A stretch of 64,000 bases of DNA, taken from Ideonella paludis. Lineage in GTDB: Bacteria > Pseudomonadota > Gammaproteobacteria > Burkholderiales > Burkholderiaceae_C. Shown one piece after another: positions 17,900 to 26,956 of the stretch. The notes beneath the pieces are model-generated. The model saw only the letters and a list, made by a program, of their open reading frames with translations. It was not told the DNA's origin and searched no databases. Location: contig NZ_JAGQDG010000004.1 in assembly GCF_018069865.1 (NCBI RefSeq), forward strand, positions 1 through 64,000. The letters run 5' to 3'. Each line of letters starts with the position of its first letter. Within the stretch, counting starts at the first letter, position 1. A program made the position numbers and the translations under genes.

Positions 17900-18637
17900 T
17901 CAGTCACCGCCCCCGCCACCACACCCGCCGCCACCGCAGCCGCCACCATCAGCACTGCCCCCATCGCCGGAGGAGGAACCATGCCCAGCGCCGCCCTCAG
18001 AAGCGCCGTCCCCAAAGCCCGCGGTGCCGCCGTCGTAAGACGAACTCGCGAACTCGCCGCCGCAATAGGCGATTGGACCCATATCTCCGCCATCGTCCGT
18101 GCGCCGCACGCCCTGGCAATCAGGCACATATCGAAACCCGCCAGGGATGTTGAGCTTGGCGTCCAAGGCGAACAGGAGAGGTAGCCGGGTCGGCTGATGC
18201 GGGTTGATGTTCTCGTCCTTACAGGCATACCACCAACACCGCCGCAAACCCTCGTTCTGTTGCCGCTGGCCACCGGCCAACACCACGGCTGGGGTGTGGT
18301 GCAAGAAAGCCCCAAAGGCTTGGCGGCAAAACACCTCATAGTTGCGTGTATGGAGGATGAACTCGTGCCACAGGTCATCCACCACCTCGCTGGGCATGGA
18401 GACAAAGCGCCGCCCGCTGAGCAAGTGCGCCAGAAAGAACTGGCGCAAACCATGAGCGACTAACTGGCAATCCTTGATGCTCAGGTGGGGGTGCTTGGAC
18501 CTGAGCTTCTCAAACAAGCCCTTGGGAAACTCAAAGTGGCGAATGAAGGCTTCGCGCTGGAGCCTGCGGTAGCGAGGCACAAACACCAGCGCGCCCACGA
18601 CCGCGACTGCCGTCAACACCATGAAAAGAATGTGCAT
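17900..18637 (-). CDS. Glycine-rich-domain-like protein with Gly/Cys tail, unknown function
   Basis: A 245-residue protein with one N-terminal membrane helix (about 3-20), a central region containing [20 protein letters not shown], close to the motif of the DUF1399/glycine-rich-domain-like family (a V-D-x-x-WH-x-x-x-L-H pattern), several conserved-looking cysteines, and a tail from about 205 that is nearly all Gly, Ser and Asp and ends [16 protein letters not shown] read it as a membrane-anchored protein facing the cytoplasm or cell surface; the role is unknown. Divergent from metG. The antisense frame over the tail is a composition artefact. Confidence 0.75.
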   Translation of the reverse strand: MHILFMVLTAVAVVGALVFVPRYRRLQREAFIRHFEFPKGLFEKLRSKHPHLSIKDCQLVAHGLRQFFLAHLLSGRRFVSMPSEVVDDLWHEFILHTRNYEVFCRQAFGAFLHHTPAVVLAGGQRQQNEGLRRCWWYACKDENINPHQPTRLPLLFALDAKLNIPGGFRYVPDCQGVRRTDDGGDMGPIAYCGGEFASSSYDGGTAGFGDGASEGGAGHGSSSGDGGSADGGGCGGGGCGGGGGD

Positions 18638-18809
18638 CTCAAGGGGCCATCATGTACAAGACTGCAGCGAGCGCCAGCGACCGCCACTTGACCCTCAAGG
18701 AGCCTTGGCCCATTGTGGCGGATCGCGCCGCACACGCGCCCGCCAGGCTGAGGCGCCCAGGCTTTTAGAATCCCCCTTTTGCCCAGCCCAGCCTCACGGC
18801 CCGCGCCCC

Positions 18810-20855
18810 ATGACCCGCAAGCTCTTCGTCACCACCGCCCTGCCCTATGCCAACGCGCCCTTCCACATCGGGCACATGATGGAATACATCCAGGCAGACA
18901 TCTGGGTGCGGCAGCAGCGCATGAAGGGGCACGAGGTGCACTTTGTCTGCGCGGACGACGCCCATGGCGCGCCGATCATGATTGCCGCCGAGAAGGCGGG
19001 CAAGACGCCGCAGGCCTTTGTCGCCGAAGTGGCGGCAGGCCGCGCCCAGTACCTGAACGGTTTTCACATCGCCTTTGACAACTGGCACTCGACCGACGGG
19101 CCAGAAAACCATGAACTGGCGCAAGACATTTATCGGGCGCTGCGCAAGAACGAGCTGATCAGCGTCAAAACCATTGAGCAGTTCTTCGACCCGGAGAAGG
19201 GCATGTTCCTGCCCGATCGCTTCATCAAGGGCGAGTGCCCCAAGTGCGGCGCGCAAGACCAATACGGCGACAACTGCGACGTGTGTGGCGCGGTCTATGC
19301 CCCCACCGACCTGAAAAAGCCCTACTCCGCCCTCTCCGGCGCGACCCCGGTGCTCAAGACCTCGGACCACTATTTCTTCAAGCTCTCGGACCCGCGCTGC
19401 CTGGCGTTTTTGGAAGGCTGGACCCAAACCCCAGGGCGCTTGCAGCCCGAGGTGCTGAACAAAATCAAAGAGTGGTTCACCAAGGACGAAGAGGGCAACG
19501 GCGGCCTGGGCGATTGGGACATCTCGCGCGATGCGCCCTATTTCGGCATTGAGATTCCAGACGCTCCGGGCAAGTATTTCTATGTCTGGCTGGACGCCCC
19601 CATCGGCTATCTGGCCTCGCTGAAAAACTATTTCGCCAAGACCGGCCGGGACTATGACGCCTTCTTTGCCGACCCGACTGTGGAACAGGTGCACTTCATT
19701 GGCAAGGACATCACCTACTTCCACACCTTGTTCTGGCCCGCCATGCTGCATTTCAGCGGCCGCAAGACGCCCGACAAAGTGAATGTGCACGGCTTCATCA
19801 CCGTCAACGGCGGTGAGAAGATGAGCAAGAGCCGCGGCACCGGCATCAGCCCGCTCAAATACCTGGAGCTGGGCCTGCACCCGGAGTGGCTGCGCTACTA
19901 CATTGCCGCCAAACTCAACGCACGAGTCGAGGACATCGACTTCAACCCCGAAGACTTTGTCGCCCGCGTCAACAGCGACTTGGTGGGCAAGTACATCAAC
20001 ATTGCCAGCCGCGCCGCCGGCTTTTTGGCCAAGCGCTTTGAGGGCCGCCTAAGCGCCGATTTAGGCGTGGAAGGCCGCAGCCTGCTGGACACCCTGCGGG
20101 CGCACCGCCCCACCGTCGAGCAGCTCTATGAAGAGCGCGAGTTCGGCAAAGCCCTGCGCGAGGTCATGGCGCTGGCCGACAAGGTCAACGAGTATGTGGA
20201 CGCCCACAAACCTTGGGAACTGGCCAAGTCGGAAGATAGCCGCGCCGCCCTGCACGATGTCTGCAGCACCTGCATTGAGGCCTTCCGTGTGCTGACCATC
20301 TATCTGAAGCCCGTGCTGCCTGCGCTGGCCACGGCGGTCGAGGCCTTCCTCAAGGTGGAGCCCTTGGTGTTTGCGGACGCTGAGCGCGCCTTGGGCGCCC
20401 ACACCATTGGCGCTTATCAGCACCTGATGCAGCGCGTGGATGTGAAGCTGCTGGATGCCCTGCTGGAGCCGCCCGCACCGCCCCAAGTCATCCCTGGTGG
20501 CGAAGACCTGGCGCCCGAAATCAAGATCGACGATTTCACCAAGGTGGACCTGCGCATCGCCAAAATCGTCAAGGCCGAGCATGTGGAGGGCTCCGACAAT
20601 CTGCTGCGCCTGAGCTTAGACGTGGGCGAAGGCCGCCTGCGCAATGTCTTCAGCGGCATCAAGAGCGCTTACAAGCCTGAAGATCTGGAAGGCAAGCTCA
20701 CGGTGATGGTGGCCAACCTGGCGCCCCGCAAGATGAAGTTCGGCATCAGTGAAGGCATGGTGCTCGCCGCCAGCCACGCCGACGAAAAGGCCAATCCCGG
20801 CATCTTTGTGCTGGAGCCCTTCCCGGGGGCGCAGCCTGGGATGCGGGTGCGATGA
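18810..20855 (+). CDS. metG: Methionine--tRNA ligase
   Basis: The 681-residue enzyme charges initiator and elongator tRNA-Met. It has FHIGH (18-22), a zinc-binding knuckle [18 protein letters not shown] (four Cys), [10 protein letters not shown] (about 336-344), an anticodon-binding helical domain and a C-terminal EMAP/Trbp111-type tRNA-binding dimerisation domain ([20 protein letters not shown]). ATG 18810 is the family start. TAGAAT at 18766-18771 could be its -10, but no convincing -35 is seen. Confidence 0.98.
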   Translation: MTRKLFVTTALPYANAPFHIGHMMEYIQADIWVRQQRMKGHEVHFVCADDAHGAPIMIAAEKAGKTPQAFVAEVAAGRAQYLNGFHIAFDNWHSTDGPENHELAQDIYRALRKNELISVKTIEQFFDPEKGMFLPDRFIKGECPKCGAQDQYGDNCDVCGAVYAPTDLKKPYSALSGATPVLKTSDHYFFKLSDPRCLAFLEGWTQTPGRLQPEVLNKIKEWFTKDEEGNGGLGDWDISRDAPYFGIEIPDAPGKYFYVWLDAPIGYLASLKNYFAKTGRDYDAFFADPTVEQVHFIGKDITYFHTLFWPAMLHFSGRKTPDKVNVHGFITVNGGEKMSKSRGTGISPLKYLELGLHPEWLRYYIAAKLNARVEDIDFNPEDFVARVNSDLVGKYINIASRAAGFLAKRFEGRLSADLGVEGRSLLDTLRAHRPTVEQLYEEREFGKALREVMALADKVNEYVDAHKPWELAKSEDSRAALHDVCSTCIEAFRVLTIYLKPVLPALATAVEAFLKVEPLVFADAERALGAHTIGAYQHLMQRVDVKLLDALLEPPAPPQVIPGGEDLAPEIKIDDFTKVDLRIAKIVKAEHVEGSDNLLRLSLDVGEGRLRNVFSGIKSAYKPEDLEGKLTVMVANLAPRKMKFGISEGMVLAASHADEKANPGIFVLEPFPGAQPGMRVR

Positions 20856-21014
20856 GCGGCACCGATCAACGAGCCTAGACGCAGTTCGCCCCCCTGAAGC
20901 TGCAATTCATCGCACACCAGTTCACGGCTAGACGGAGCTTTGTAAGACTAACGCCCATTACTTCACCACCGTAGTGGTTGGGCTGAGGTCCTTACTCAAC
21001 TCTGGAGAGCATTC

Positions 21015-21800
21015 ATGTCTGTTGTGTCAAATCGGCGCCAAGCCCTGCGGGTCGGGGTTGCGGCTGTAGCGTCTGCTGTCGGGCTCTGGGCAAACATCGC
21101 TTCCGCAGCGACGGCGGGAGCACCGAAGCTCGCTGTGATGTCCATGCTTGGACGCGATGTGCATGTGGTCGAAACAGGCGGTCAAGTGGGCAGCCGACTG
21201 TCTACACGTGTCAGCTCATTGAACCTCAAGTCAGGCTTGATGGACAACAGAGCGATGCTCATGATTGACCAGTACGCTAGAGGTCACTTCGCACCCGAGA
21301 ACATCACGATGTTGGGGACCCAAGGCCAAATGTGGACGGAGTTGCAGCAGGACGCGATGGCTAGTGCAGCGGGCATGCGAGACATGGTCGCGACGGTGAC
21401 TGACGCAGCGCGGCAAGCCAACTGCACGCATGCCTTGGTACTCATGAAGTATCGAAGCACGGCACAACTGCAATTGGCTTACACCACGATTGGCTTCGGG
21501 ATGATTGAGGGCATGGGCTTTTACGTGGACTCAGAAATAAGAACCAATGAGATCGGCACTCAGAACACGACTAAAGGCGTGTTGGCACCCTACGTATACC
21601 TTCAGCTCTTGTTGATCGACGTCAACAAGGCCTCATTAGTCAGGAGTCAGACCGCCAAGGCCTCGACATACTTTGTTCCCGAGAACGGATCCTTGACGGC
21701 CCCATGGGAGGTGCTTAGCCCTGAAGGAAAGGTCGACAGCTTGACCAAGCTTTTGGACGCGGAACTGGCTCGCTTGGTGCCTTCACTGCTGAAAGGTTGA
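21015..21800 (+). CDS. Hypothetical exported protein
   Basis: A 261-residue protein I cannot assign. The N-terminus SNRRQALRVGVAAVASAVGLWANIASAATA is a signal peptide; the paired Arg could mark Tat export but the motif is incomplete. The mature part looks soluble, with a pattern GRDVHVVETGGQVGSRLS and a conserved-looking stretch THALVLMKYRSTAQLQL. Codon use is less GC-biased than in metG and the SulP gene on either side, hinting at later acquisition. TGGAGAG precedes ATG 21015. It stands alone between metG and the SulP gene. Confidence 0.7.
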   Translation: MSVVSNRRQALRVGVAAVASAVGLWANIASAATAGAPKLAVMSMLGRDVHVVETGGQVGSRLSTRVSSLNLKSGLMDNRAMLMIDQYARGHFAPENITMLGTQGQMWTELQQDAMASAAGMRDMVATVTDAARQANCTHALVLMKYRSTAQLQLAYTTIGFGMIEGMGFYVDSEIRTNEIGTQNTTKGVLAPYVYLQLLLIDVNKASLVRSQTAKASTYFVPENGSLTAPWEVLSPEGKVDSLTKLLDAELARLVPSLLKG

Positions 21801-21847
21801 GTGCTCAGCGTTAAGGCTGCGTCAGGAGGTCGCGCCACAATTGGCCG

Positions 21848-23521
21848 ATGGTCTCTTCATCGTTCCCCTTGCATCCCTTCAAGCCCCGCCTGAGCCAAAC
21901 CCTGGCGGGCTATGAACGCAAGCACTTCTTGGCGGACTTGGGCGCGGGGGTCACGGTGGGCATCGTGGCCTTGCCGCTGGCCATGGCCTTTGCCATCGCC
22001 TCCGGCGTCAAGCCAGAAGCCGGCCTGTTCACGGCCATCATTGCCGGCTTTTTGGTCTCTGCGCTAGGTGGCTCCAATGTGCAGATTGGCGGGCCGGCCG
22101 GCGCCTTCATCGTCATTGTTTACGGCATTGTCGAACGCTATGGGCTGGCCAATCTGCTGATTGCCACCTCGCTGGCGGGGGTGCTGCTGTTCGTGATGGG
22201 CTGGCTCAAGCTCGGTGCGCTGGTGCGCTACATCCCCGTGTCCATCGTGATTGGCTTCACCAACGGCATCGCGGTGCTGATTGGACTCTCACAGGTCAAA
22301 GACCTGCTGGGTCTGCAGATTGCCAAGATGCCGGCCGATTTTTTCACCCAGCTGAGTGTGTTGGGGGCGAACATCCACAGCCTCAACCCTTGGGCCTTGA
22401 TGCTGGGCATGGGCTGCTTGGCGGTGGTGGTCATTTGGCCCAAGAGCTATGCGGCGCCGGACGGTGCCACCGGCTGGCGCCACAAGACGCGGCAAGTGGC
22501 GGCCCAGGTGCCGGGCACCGTGATCGCGCTGGTGGGCGCCACCTTGGTGGCCCAGGCCTTTGGCCTGCAGGTGGAGACCATCGGCAGCAAGTTTGGGGGC
22601 ATTCCGCAGGCCCTGCCTGCTTTTGCCTTGCCAGAGTTCACCTGGGCGACGGCCAAGCAACTCGTCATCCCCACGCTGACCATCGCGCTGCTCGGGGCCA
22701 TTGAGTCCCTGCTCTGCGCCCGCGTGGCCGACAACATGGCGGACATCCCGCGCCATGACCCCAACCAAGAGCTGATGGCCCAGGGTGTGGCCAATCTCGT
22801 CACCCCATTCTTCGGGGGTATTCCGGCGACCGGCACCATTGCACGCACCGTCACCAATGTGCGGGCCGGCGGCCGAACCCCCATTGCCGGCATGGTGCAT
22901 GCGGCCACCTTGCTGATCATCGTGCTGGTGGCGGCCCCCCTGGCCGTGCATGTGCCCTTGGCCGCCCTGGCGGGCATCTTGTTGTTCGTGGCCTGGAACA
23001 TGGGCGAATGGCGAGAGTTTGCTCGGCTCAAACACTTCTTGCTGCCCTATCGCGTGGTGCTGGTGGGGACCTTCGTCTTGACGGTGGTGTTTGACCTGAC
23101 CGTGGCTGTCGAGATGGGCTTGATCGCGGCCTGCGGCTTTTTCATCTACCGCATGAGCACATTGTTTCGCGTCTCGCCGGTCTCTACCGCCGACCTACCG
23201 CCGGGCGTGACGGTTTTCGAGCTCTACGGCTCCCTGTTCTTTGGCGCCGTGGGCAAGATTGAAGCCCTGCCAGGACATCTGCCGGACGGCTGTCGTGTGG
23301 TGGTGCTGGAGATGCATCGCTTGGTGTCCATGGACACCTCGGGCCTGGATGCCCTGGAGCAACTCTGGCACGCACTGGCCAAGCGTGAGGTGGCGCTGGT
23401 CTTGGCCAGCGTCAATGAACAGCCTCTGGGCCTGATTCGCCGCTCTGGCTTTGAGGCCAAGCTGGGGGCAGACCACATCGTCCCCAGCGTGGGCGAATGG
23501 ACGCCCGGCAGCACGACCTAG
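21848..23521 (+). CDS. SulP-family inorganic anion transporter with STAS domain
   Basis: The 557-residue protein has a membrane core of 12-14 helices with the SulP hallmarks ALPLAMAFAIASGVKPEAGL, GGSNVQIGGPAGAFIV and GGIPATGTIARTVTNVRAGG, then a cytoplasmic STAS domain (about 455-557) with VVVLEMHRLVSMDTSGLDALEQL. Sulfate, bicarbonate or another anion could be carried; no carbonic anhydrase is adjacent. It ends 14 bases from a convergent gene. Confidence 0.94.
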   Translation: MVSSSFPLHPFKPRLSQTLAGYERKHFLADLGAGVTVGIVALPLAMAFAIASGVKPEAGLFTAIIAGFLVSALGGSNVQIGGPAGAFIVIVYGIVERYGLANLLIATSLAGVLLFVMGWLKLGALVRYIPVSIVIGFTNGIAVLIGLSQVKDLLGLQIAKMPADFFTQLSVLGANIHSLNPWALMLGMGCLAVVVIWPKSYAAPDGATGWRHKTRQVAAQVPGTVIALVGATLVAQAFGLQVETIGSKFGGIPQALPAFALPEFTWATAKQLVIPTLTIALLGAIESLLCARVADNMADIPRHDPNQELMAQGVANLVTPFFGGIPATGTIARTVTNVRAGGRTPIAGMVHAATLLIIVLVAAPLAVHVPLAALAGILLFVAWNMGEWREFARLKHFLLPYRVVLVGTFVLTVVFDLTVAVEMGLIAACGFFIYRMSTLFRVSPVSTADLPPGVTVFELYGSLFFGAVGKIEALPGHLPDGCRVVVLEMHRLVSMDTSGLDALEQLWHALAKREVALVLASVNEQPLGLIRRSGFEAKLGADHIVPSVGEWTPGSTT

Positions 23522-23535
23522 CCTGCCCTCCAGGG

Positions 23536-24078
23536 TCATGGCGCAGCGACCCTGAAGCGGAAGTCGTCCGCGGCCACGTGGTCATAGTCATCTTTGTGAA
23601 AGACAAAGGCGACACCGTCCACCAAGCCCTTGTAGCCGGTCGGAATCAGCCTCGGTGTGCCGGTGAAACGCATGCGCCCTTTAGAGCTTTGGGTGCCATC
23701 AAAGACGGTTTTGCCCTGCAGGTACAGCACGTAATAGAAAGACCCGTTGGCGTCTGCCCCTCGACGACTCCAGAACGTGGCTCCATCGTAGTAAAACGGT
23801 GCCCTGTCGACACGTTGGATCAGCGTGCCGGCCTGGAGGGTGCCCATGGCCAGATAGTTCAGGGTTTCAGCGCTGGTGGTGCTCATGTAGTACCACTGCA
23901 AGCCCCAATTGAAGCCACCGTACCCGGCTGGCACGTTCAAGCCAATGGGCGTCGCGCTCAAGTCGTTGAAGGTCACGGTCTGCTTCTTATAGGTCTGAGC
24001 CTGCGCCAAGGACGCCAACAAACACGTGGCCAAGACGGCCATTGAGCAGCAGCGCTTCAAGATGCTATTGACTGGCAT
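23536..24078 (-). CDS. Hypothetical secreted protein
   Basis: 180 residues with a clear signal peptide (about 1-28, ending LLASLAQAQ). The mature part, TVTFNDLSATPIGLNVPAGYGGFNWGLQWYY, resembles the opening of many extracellular proteins sorted by PEP-CTERM systems, but there is no C-terminal PEP motif, helix or Arg cluster; it ends FRFRVAAP. GAGGTG precedes ATG 24078. Convergent with the SulP gene. No function proposed. Confidence 0.7.
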   Translation of the reverse strand: MPVNSILKRCCSMAVLATCLLASLAQAQTYKKQTVTFNDLSATPIGLNVPAGYGGFNWGLQWYYMSTTSAETLNYLAMGTLQAGTLIQRVDRAPFYYDGATFWSRRGADANGSFYYVLYLQGKTVFDGTQSSKGRMRFTGTPRLIPTGYKGLVDGVAFVFHKDDYDHVAADDFRFRVAAP

Positions 24079-24380
24079 TGTTCACCTCACCAAGATCATT
24101 AAAAGGGTGATTTGCACATTGCAAAGACCATGCCCGTCTCGGTGCCACACCGCTGACCGCCATGGCCGTTTAGAAATCAAGCACTTACAGCGGATTCAGC
24201 GCTCCAGGGCCACAGGTAATGGGGCCTTTGCCCCACCCACCCTGGGTGATTTAACCCAAGCATGAGCTCAGGCGCTGCACGCCGCCCGCGATGGGCCGAG
24301 ACGGATGCACCGCTGCGTCAGTGCCCCGCTACAATGCGGGATTGCCCTGACACCACCACGGCGCCGTGCGCCGAACAGCC
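24079..24380. other. Intergenic region with nested inverted repeat, no gene seen
   Basis: About 300 bases between divergent genes. It holds a nested inverted repeat: outer CCAGGG (24204-24209) / CCCTGG (24240-24245) and inner GGGGC/GCCCC (24221-24234). TACAAT at 24330-24335 could be the -10 of the DUF3460-scpA operon, without a clear -35. I see no coding frame or RNA gene. Confidence 0.45.
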
Positions 24381-24581
24381 ATGCCGCTTTTTTGGAAACA
24401 CTACAAGTCCGACGTGACTCAATTCATTGATGAATTGAAGGCCGCTAAGCCCACCCTGGAAGCTGAACAGCGCGAAGGCCGGGGCCTGCTGTGGGATCGC
24501 CCGCAAGACCGTGAGGCCGCCGCCGCTTACCAGGCCGCACGTGTGGCACAACAGCCTTACGTCTACCAGAACAAGCACTGA
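24381..24581 (+). CDS. DUF3460 family protein
   Basis: A 66-residue protein reading MPLFWKHYKSDVTQFIDELK and ending AYQAARVAQQPYVYQNKH, characteristic of the small betaproteobacterial DUF3460 family, often found just before scpA or panB-panC. Function unknown. ATG 24381 matches family N-termini; an upstream frame start at 24366 is less likely. scpA begins 11 bases after the stop, so the two are an operon. Confidence 0.88.
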   Translation: MPLFWKHYKSDVTQFIDELKAAKPTLEAEQREGRGLLWDRPQDREAAAAYQAARVAQQPYVYQNKH

Positions 24582-24592
24582 GCCCCCGCACC

Positions 24593-25438
24593 GTGGCGGA
24601 CGAGAATCTCCTGCTTCCGGCGGCCTCGCCCGAGCTGGACACGCCCACGGTGGTGGATGGGGTGGCGCTGGCTCGCCTCTATGGGGAGCCGCTGTTCACG
24701 CTGCCCAATGACCTCTACATCCCGCCAGATGCACTAGAGGTTTTTCTGGAGGCCTTCCAAGGGCCCTTGGATCTGCTGCTCTACCTGATCCGCAAGCAGA
24801 ACTTCAACATCCTCGACATTCCGATGGCCGAGGTGACCAAGCAGTACTTGCGCTACATCGAGCAGATCCGTCGCACCAACCTAGAGTTGGCTGCAGAGTA
24901 CTTGCTGATGGCGGCCATGCTCATCGAGATCAAATCGCGCATGCTGCTGCCGCCCAAGAAGACGGATGACGGCAGCGAGCCCGAAGACCCGCGGGCTGAG
25001 TTGGTGCGGCGCTTGCTGGAATATGAGCAAATGAAGCTCGCCGCCGCACGGCTCGATCAGATGCCCGTGCTCGGCCGAGACTTTCTGCGTTCGCAAGTCT
25101 TCGTGGAGCAAGCGCTCGCGCCCCGTTTCCCTGATGTTTCTGCCGATGATCTGCGAGATGCTTGGGCGGACATCTTGAAGCGTGCCAAGCTGCACCAACA
25201 CCACCACATTTCGCGCGAGCAGCTCTCCGTGCGCGAGTACATGAGCATCGTGTTGCGGCGCCTGCAGGGCGAGCGCTTCGTCGAGTTCCGGGACATGTTC
25301 GATGTCACGCGAGGTGCACCGGTGCTGGTGGTGACCTTCATCGCCATGCTCGAGTTGGCCCGCGAGCGATTGCTGGAAATCACGCAAGCCGAAGCCTTTG
25401 CGCCGATTTACGTGCGCTTGGCTTACAGCCCCAATTGA
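24593..25438 (+). CDS. scpA: Segregation and condensation protein A (kleisin)
   Basis: ScpA bridges the SMC dimer in the condensin complex that organises the chromosome. The 281-residue protein carries FQGPLDLLLYLIRKQNFNILDIPMAEVT in the N-terminal SMC-neck-binding domain, AAEYLLMAAMLIEIKSRMLLP, and a C-terminal winged helix (VVTFIAMLELARERLLEITQ) that binds the SMC head. Start GTG 24593 is the first in frame after the DUF3460 stop. scpB and smc are not in the window. Convergent with the response regulator. Confidence 0.95.
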   Translation: MADENLLLPAASPELDTPTVVDGVALARLYGEPLFTLPNDLYIPPDALEVFLEAFQGPLDLLLYLIRKQNFNILDIPMAEVTKQYLRYIEQIRRTNLELAAEYLLMAAMLIEIKSRMLLPPKKTDDGSEPEDPRAELVRRLLEYEQMKLAAARLDQMPVLGRDFLRSQVFVEQALAPRFPDVSADDLRDAWADILKRAKLHQHHHISREQLSVREYMSIVLRRLQGERFVEFRDMFDVTRGAPVLVVTFIAMLELARERLLEITQAEAFAPIYVRLAYSPN

Positions 25439-25489
25439 GCATGAGCAGCTGACGCCGCGCAAGATGGCCTCACGGCACGCGCACGACGC

Positions 25490-26182
25490 TCAAAAGCTTC
25501 CTCGCCGCTGCTGCGTCATCTGACCTACAGCCAGCACCGCCTGCGTACGGGAATTGACGCCCAAAGCGCGCAGCACCGCCTGCACATGATCTTTGACGGT
25601 CTCCACAGACAGACCGAGCCGGCGCGCGATGTCTTTGTTCGGCTTGCCTTGCAAAAGCAACTGCAAGACTTCGTTCTGGCGAGGGGTCAGGCCCAGCTCC
25701 TCCATGGAAGGCCGGCGCGGCGGCATCGGCGAAGGCGGCAGCGGGGCACTGCGCGGTGCAGGGGCGGTGTAGGAACCTTCGTGATCCATCGACAAGCCCA
25801 TGGTCGGCACAAAAATGCCGCCGTCCATCACCAAGCGCAGCGCATCGGCCAAGTCTTCAGTGGCCATGCGCTTGGGCAAGAAGCCCATGGCGCCCAAGTC
25901 AATGGCGCGAATCACGTCCCCCGAGCGGTCTGACGCTGACACCACGACCACAGGAAGTGCCGGGTAATCGCGACGAAACTCTGCCAACAGGTCGAAGCCA
26001 TTGACTTCGCCTAACTGCAAATCAAGCAAGACCAAATCGTGGTCATGGTCTTCACGCAATGCTGCACGCGCTTCATCGGCATTCGACAAGGCATTCACGT
26101 GCACGTCAGGGTGCATGCCTTCGATCATGGCCTTCAATGCAGCCAGGATCAGCGGATGGTCATCTACCAGTAGAACTTTCAT
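25490..26182 (-). CDS. LuxR/NarL-type response regulator
   Basis: A 230-residue two-domain regulator: receiver (1-120) with acidic pair D7-D8, phospho-acceptor D54 in LVLLDLQL, and VSASD; a Pro-rich linker (about 140-160); and a GerE/LuxR helix-turn-helix (LTPRQNEVLQLLLQGKPNKDIARRLGLSVETVKDHVQAVLRALG, in pieces, about 168-215). No histidine kinase is nearby, so the partner is unknown. ATG 26182 begins MKVLLVDDHP; a frame start at 26242 adds a non-family leader. Confidence 0.92.
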   Translation of the reverse strand: MKVLLVDDHPLILAALKAMIEGMHPDVHVNALSNADEARAALREDHDHDLVLLDLQLGEVNGFDLLAEFRRDYPALPVVVVSASDRSGDVIRAIDLGAMGFLPKRMATEDLADALRLVMDGGIFVPTMGLSMDHEGSYTAPAPRSAPLPPSPMPPRRPSMEELGLTPRQNEVLQLLLQGKPNKDIARRLGLSVETVKDHVQAVLRALGVNSRTQAVLAVGQMTQQRRGSF

Positions 26183-26293
26183 CGAACCTAGCACCTGAAC
26201 ACGTGCCGTCACGGGCACCTCGCACAAATTGCGTCTCCGCAATGCTGTGTGCCATCGTAGCAGGCTCGACGAGGAATTCGGCGTGCAGAAGCT

Positions 26294-26770
26294 CTAGCGG
26301 TCGCTGACGGTGTATCGACGGCCAAGCGTCTCGGCCACGCACACAGGCTTGTCCTGCCCTTCGCACTCCACCTCGACCAGCACCGCCAGCTGGGCGCCGC
26401 CCTCCAAAGGCTCAAAGGCTTGCAGGGTGAAGTGGCCGCGGACGCGGCGACCGACCAGCACCGGCGCCGGAAAACGCACCCGGTTGAGGCCATAGTTCAG
26501 GCCCATGACAACGTCGTCCACCACAAAGGCGCTGTCAAACATGGCAGAGATGAGCGACAGCGTGAGAAAACCGTGCGCGATGGTGCACCCATACGGCCCC
26601 ACAGACGCCTGTAGTTCATTGCAATGGATCCATTGGAGGTCGCCGGTGGCCTCGGCAAAGCGGTCAATGCGCGCTTGATCTACCAGCATCCATTCGCTGG
26701 AGCCCAAGCGTTGACCGACCAGCGCGGACAGCTCCGCCAAATGGGCGTAATGGGTCGTGGGGGTACTCAT
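26294..26770 (-). CDS. MaoC-like (R)-enoyl-CoA hydratase
   Basis: The 158-residue hot-dog-fold protein has the hydratase-2 signature with FAEATGDLQWIHCNE (catalytic Asp and His) and TIAHGFLTLSLISAM. Such enzymes hydrate trans-2-enoyl-CoA, feeding (R)-3-hydroxyacyl-CoA to polyester or fatty acid metabolism. A GGAG ribosome-binding site lies 9 bases before ATG 26770. No beta-oxidation or phaC gene is adjacent. Confidence 0.88.
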   Translation of the reverse strand: MSTPTTHYAHLAELSALVGQRLGSSEWMLVDQARIDRFAEATGDLQWIHCNELQASVGPYGCTIAHGFLTLSLISAMFDSAFVVDDVVMGLNYGLNRVRFPAPVLVGRRVRGHFTLQAFEPLEGGAQLAVLVEVECEGQDKPVCVAETLGRRYTVSDR

Positions 26771-26889
26771 GACAGGATCTCCTACCTGATCTTTTAATGG
26801 GCTTGGCCTGCCCACAATGGAGACCTCAACTTTTTATAGGTTTGCCCGAGAGAAGAGATGGTATCGCGCCTTCCGCCAGCCTGACAATA

Positions 26890-26916
26890 AAAATACGGCC
26901 CCTTCATCAGGGGCCG
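26890..26916 (-). terminator. Intrinsic terminator of the peptide-binding protein gene
   Basis: Stem CGGCCCC (26896-26902) / GGGGCCG (26910-26916), seven-base loop; on the minus strand it is followed by a T-rich stretch (TATTTTTATTG). It lies 40 bases past the stop of the binding-protein gene. Confidence 0.85.
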
Positions 26917-26956
26917 CTGTCTTGGCAATCCGTGCGGCCTCACCCGAGGCCCTGCG

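Noticed and set aside
20960-20998. attC-like hairpin with GTTGGGC core near the 21015 gene
   Set aside because: The opposite arm reads GCCCATT, not the GCCCAAC needed for an integron recombination site, and no integron integrase or cassette array is present. It is probably an ordinary hairpin.
24200-24250. Possible G-quadruplex on the minus strand near 24.2 kb
   Set aside because: Only three GGG runs plus a GG; the sequence is better explained by the nested inverted repeat.
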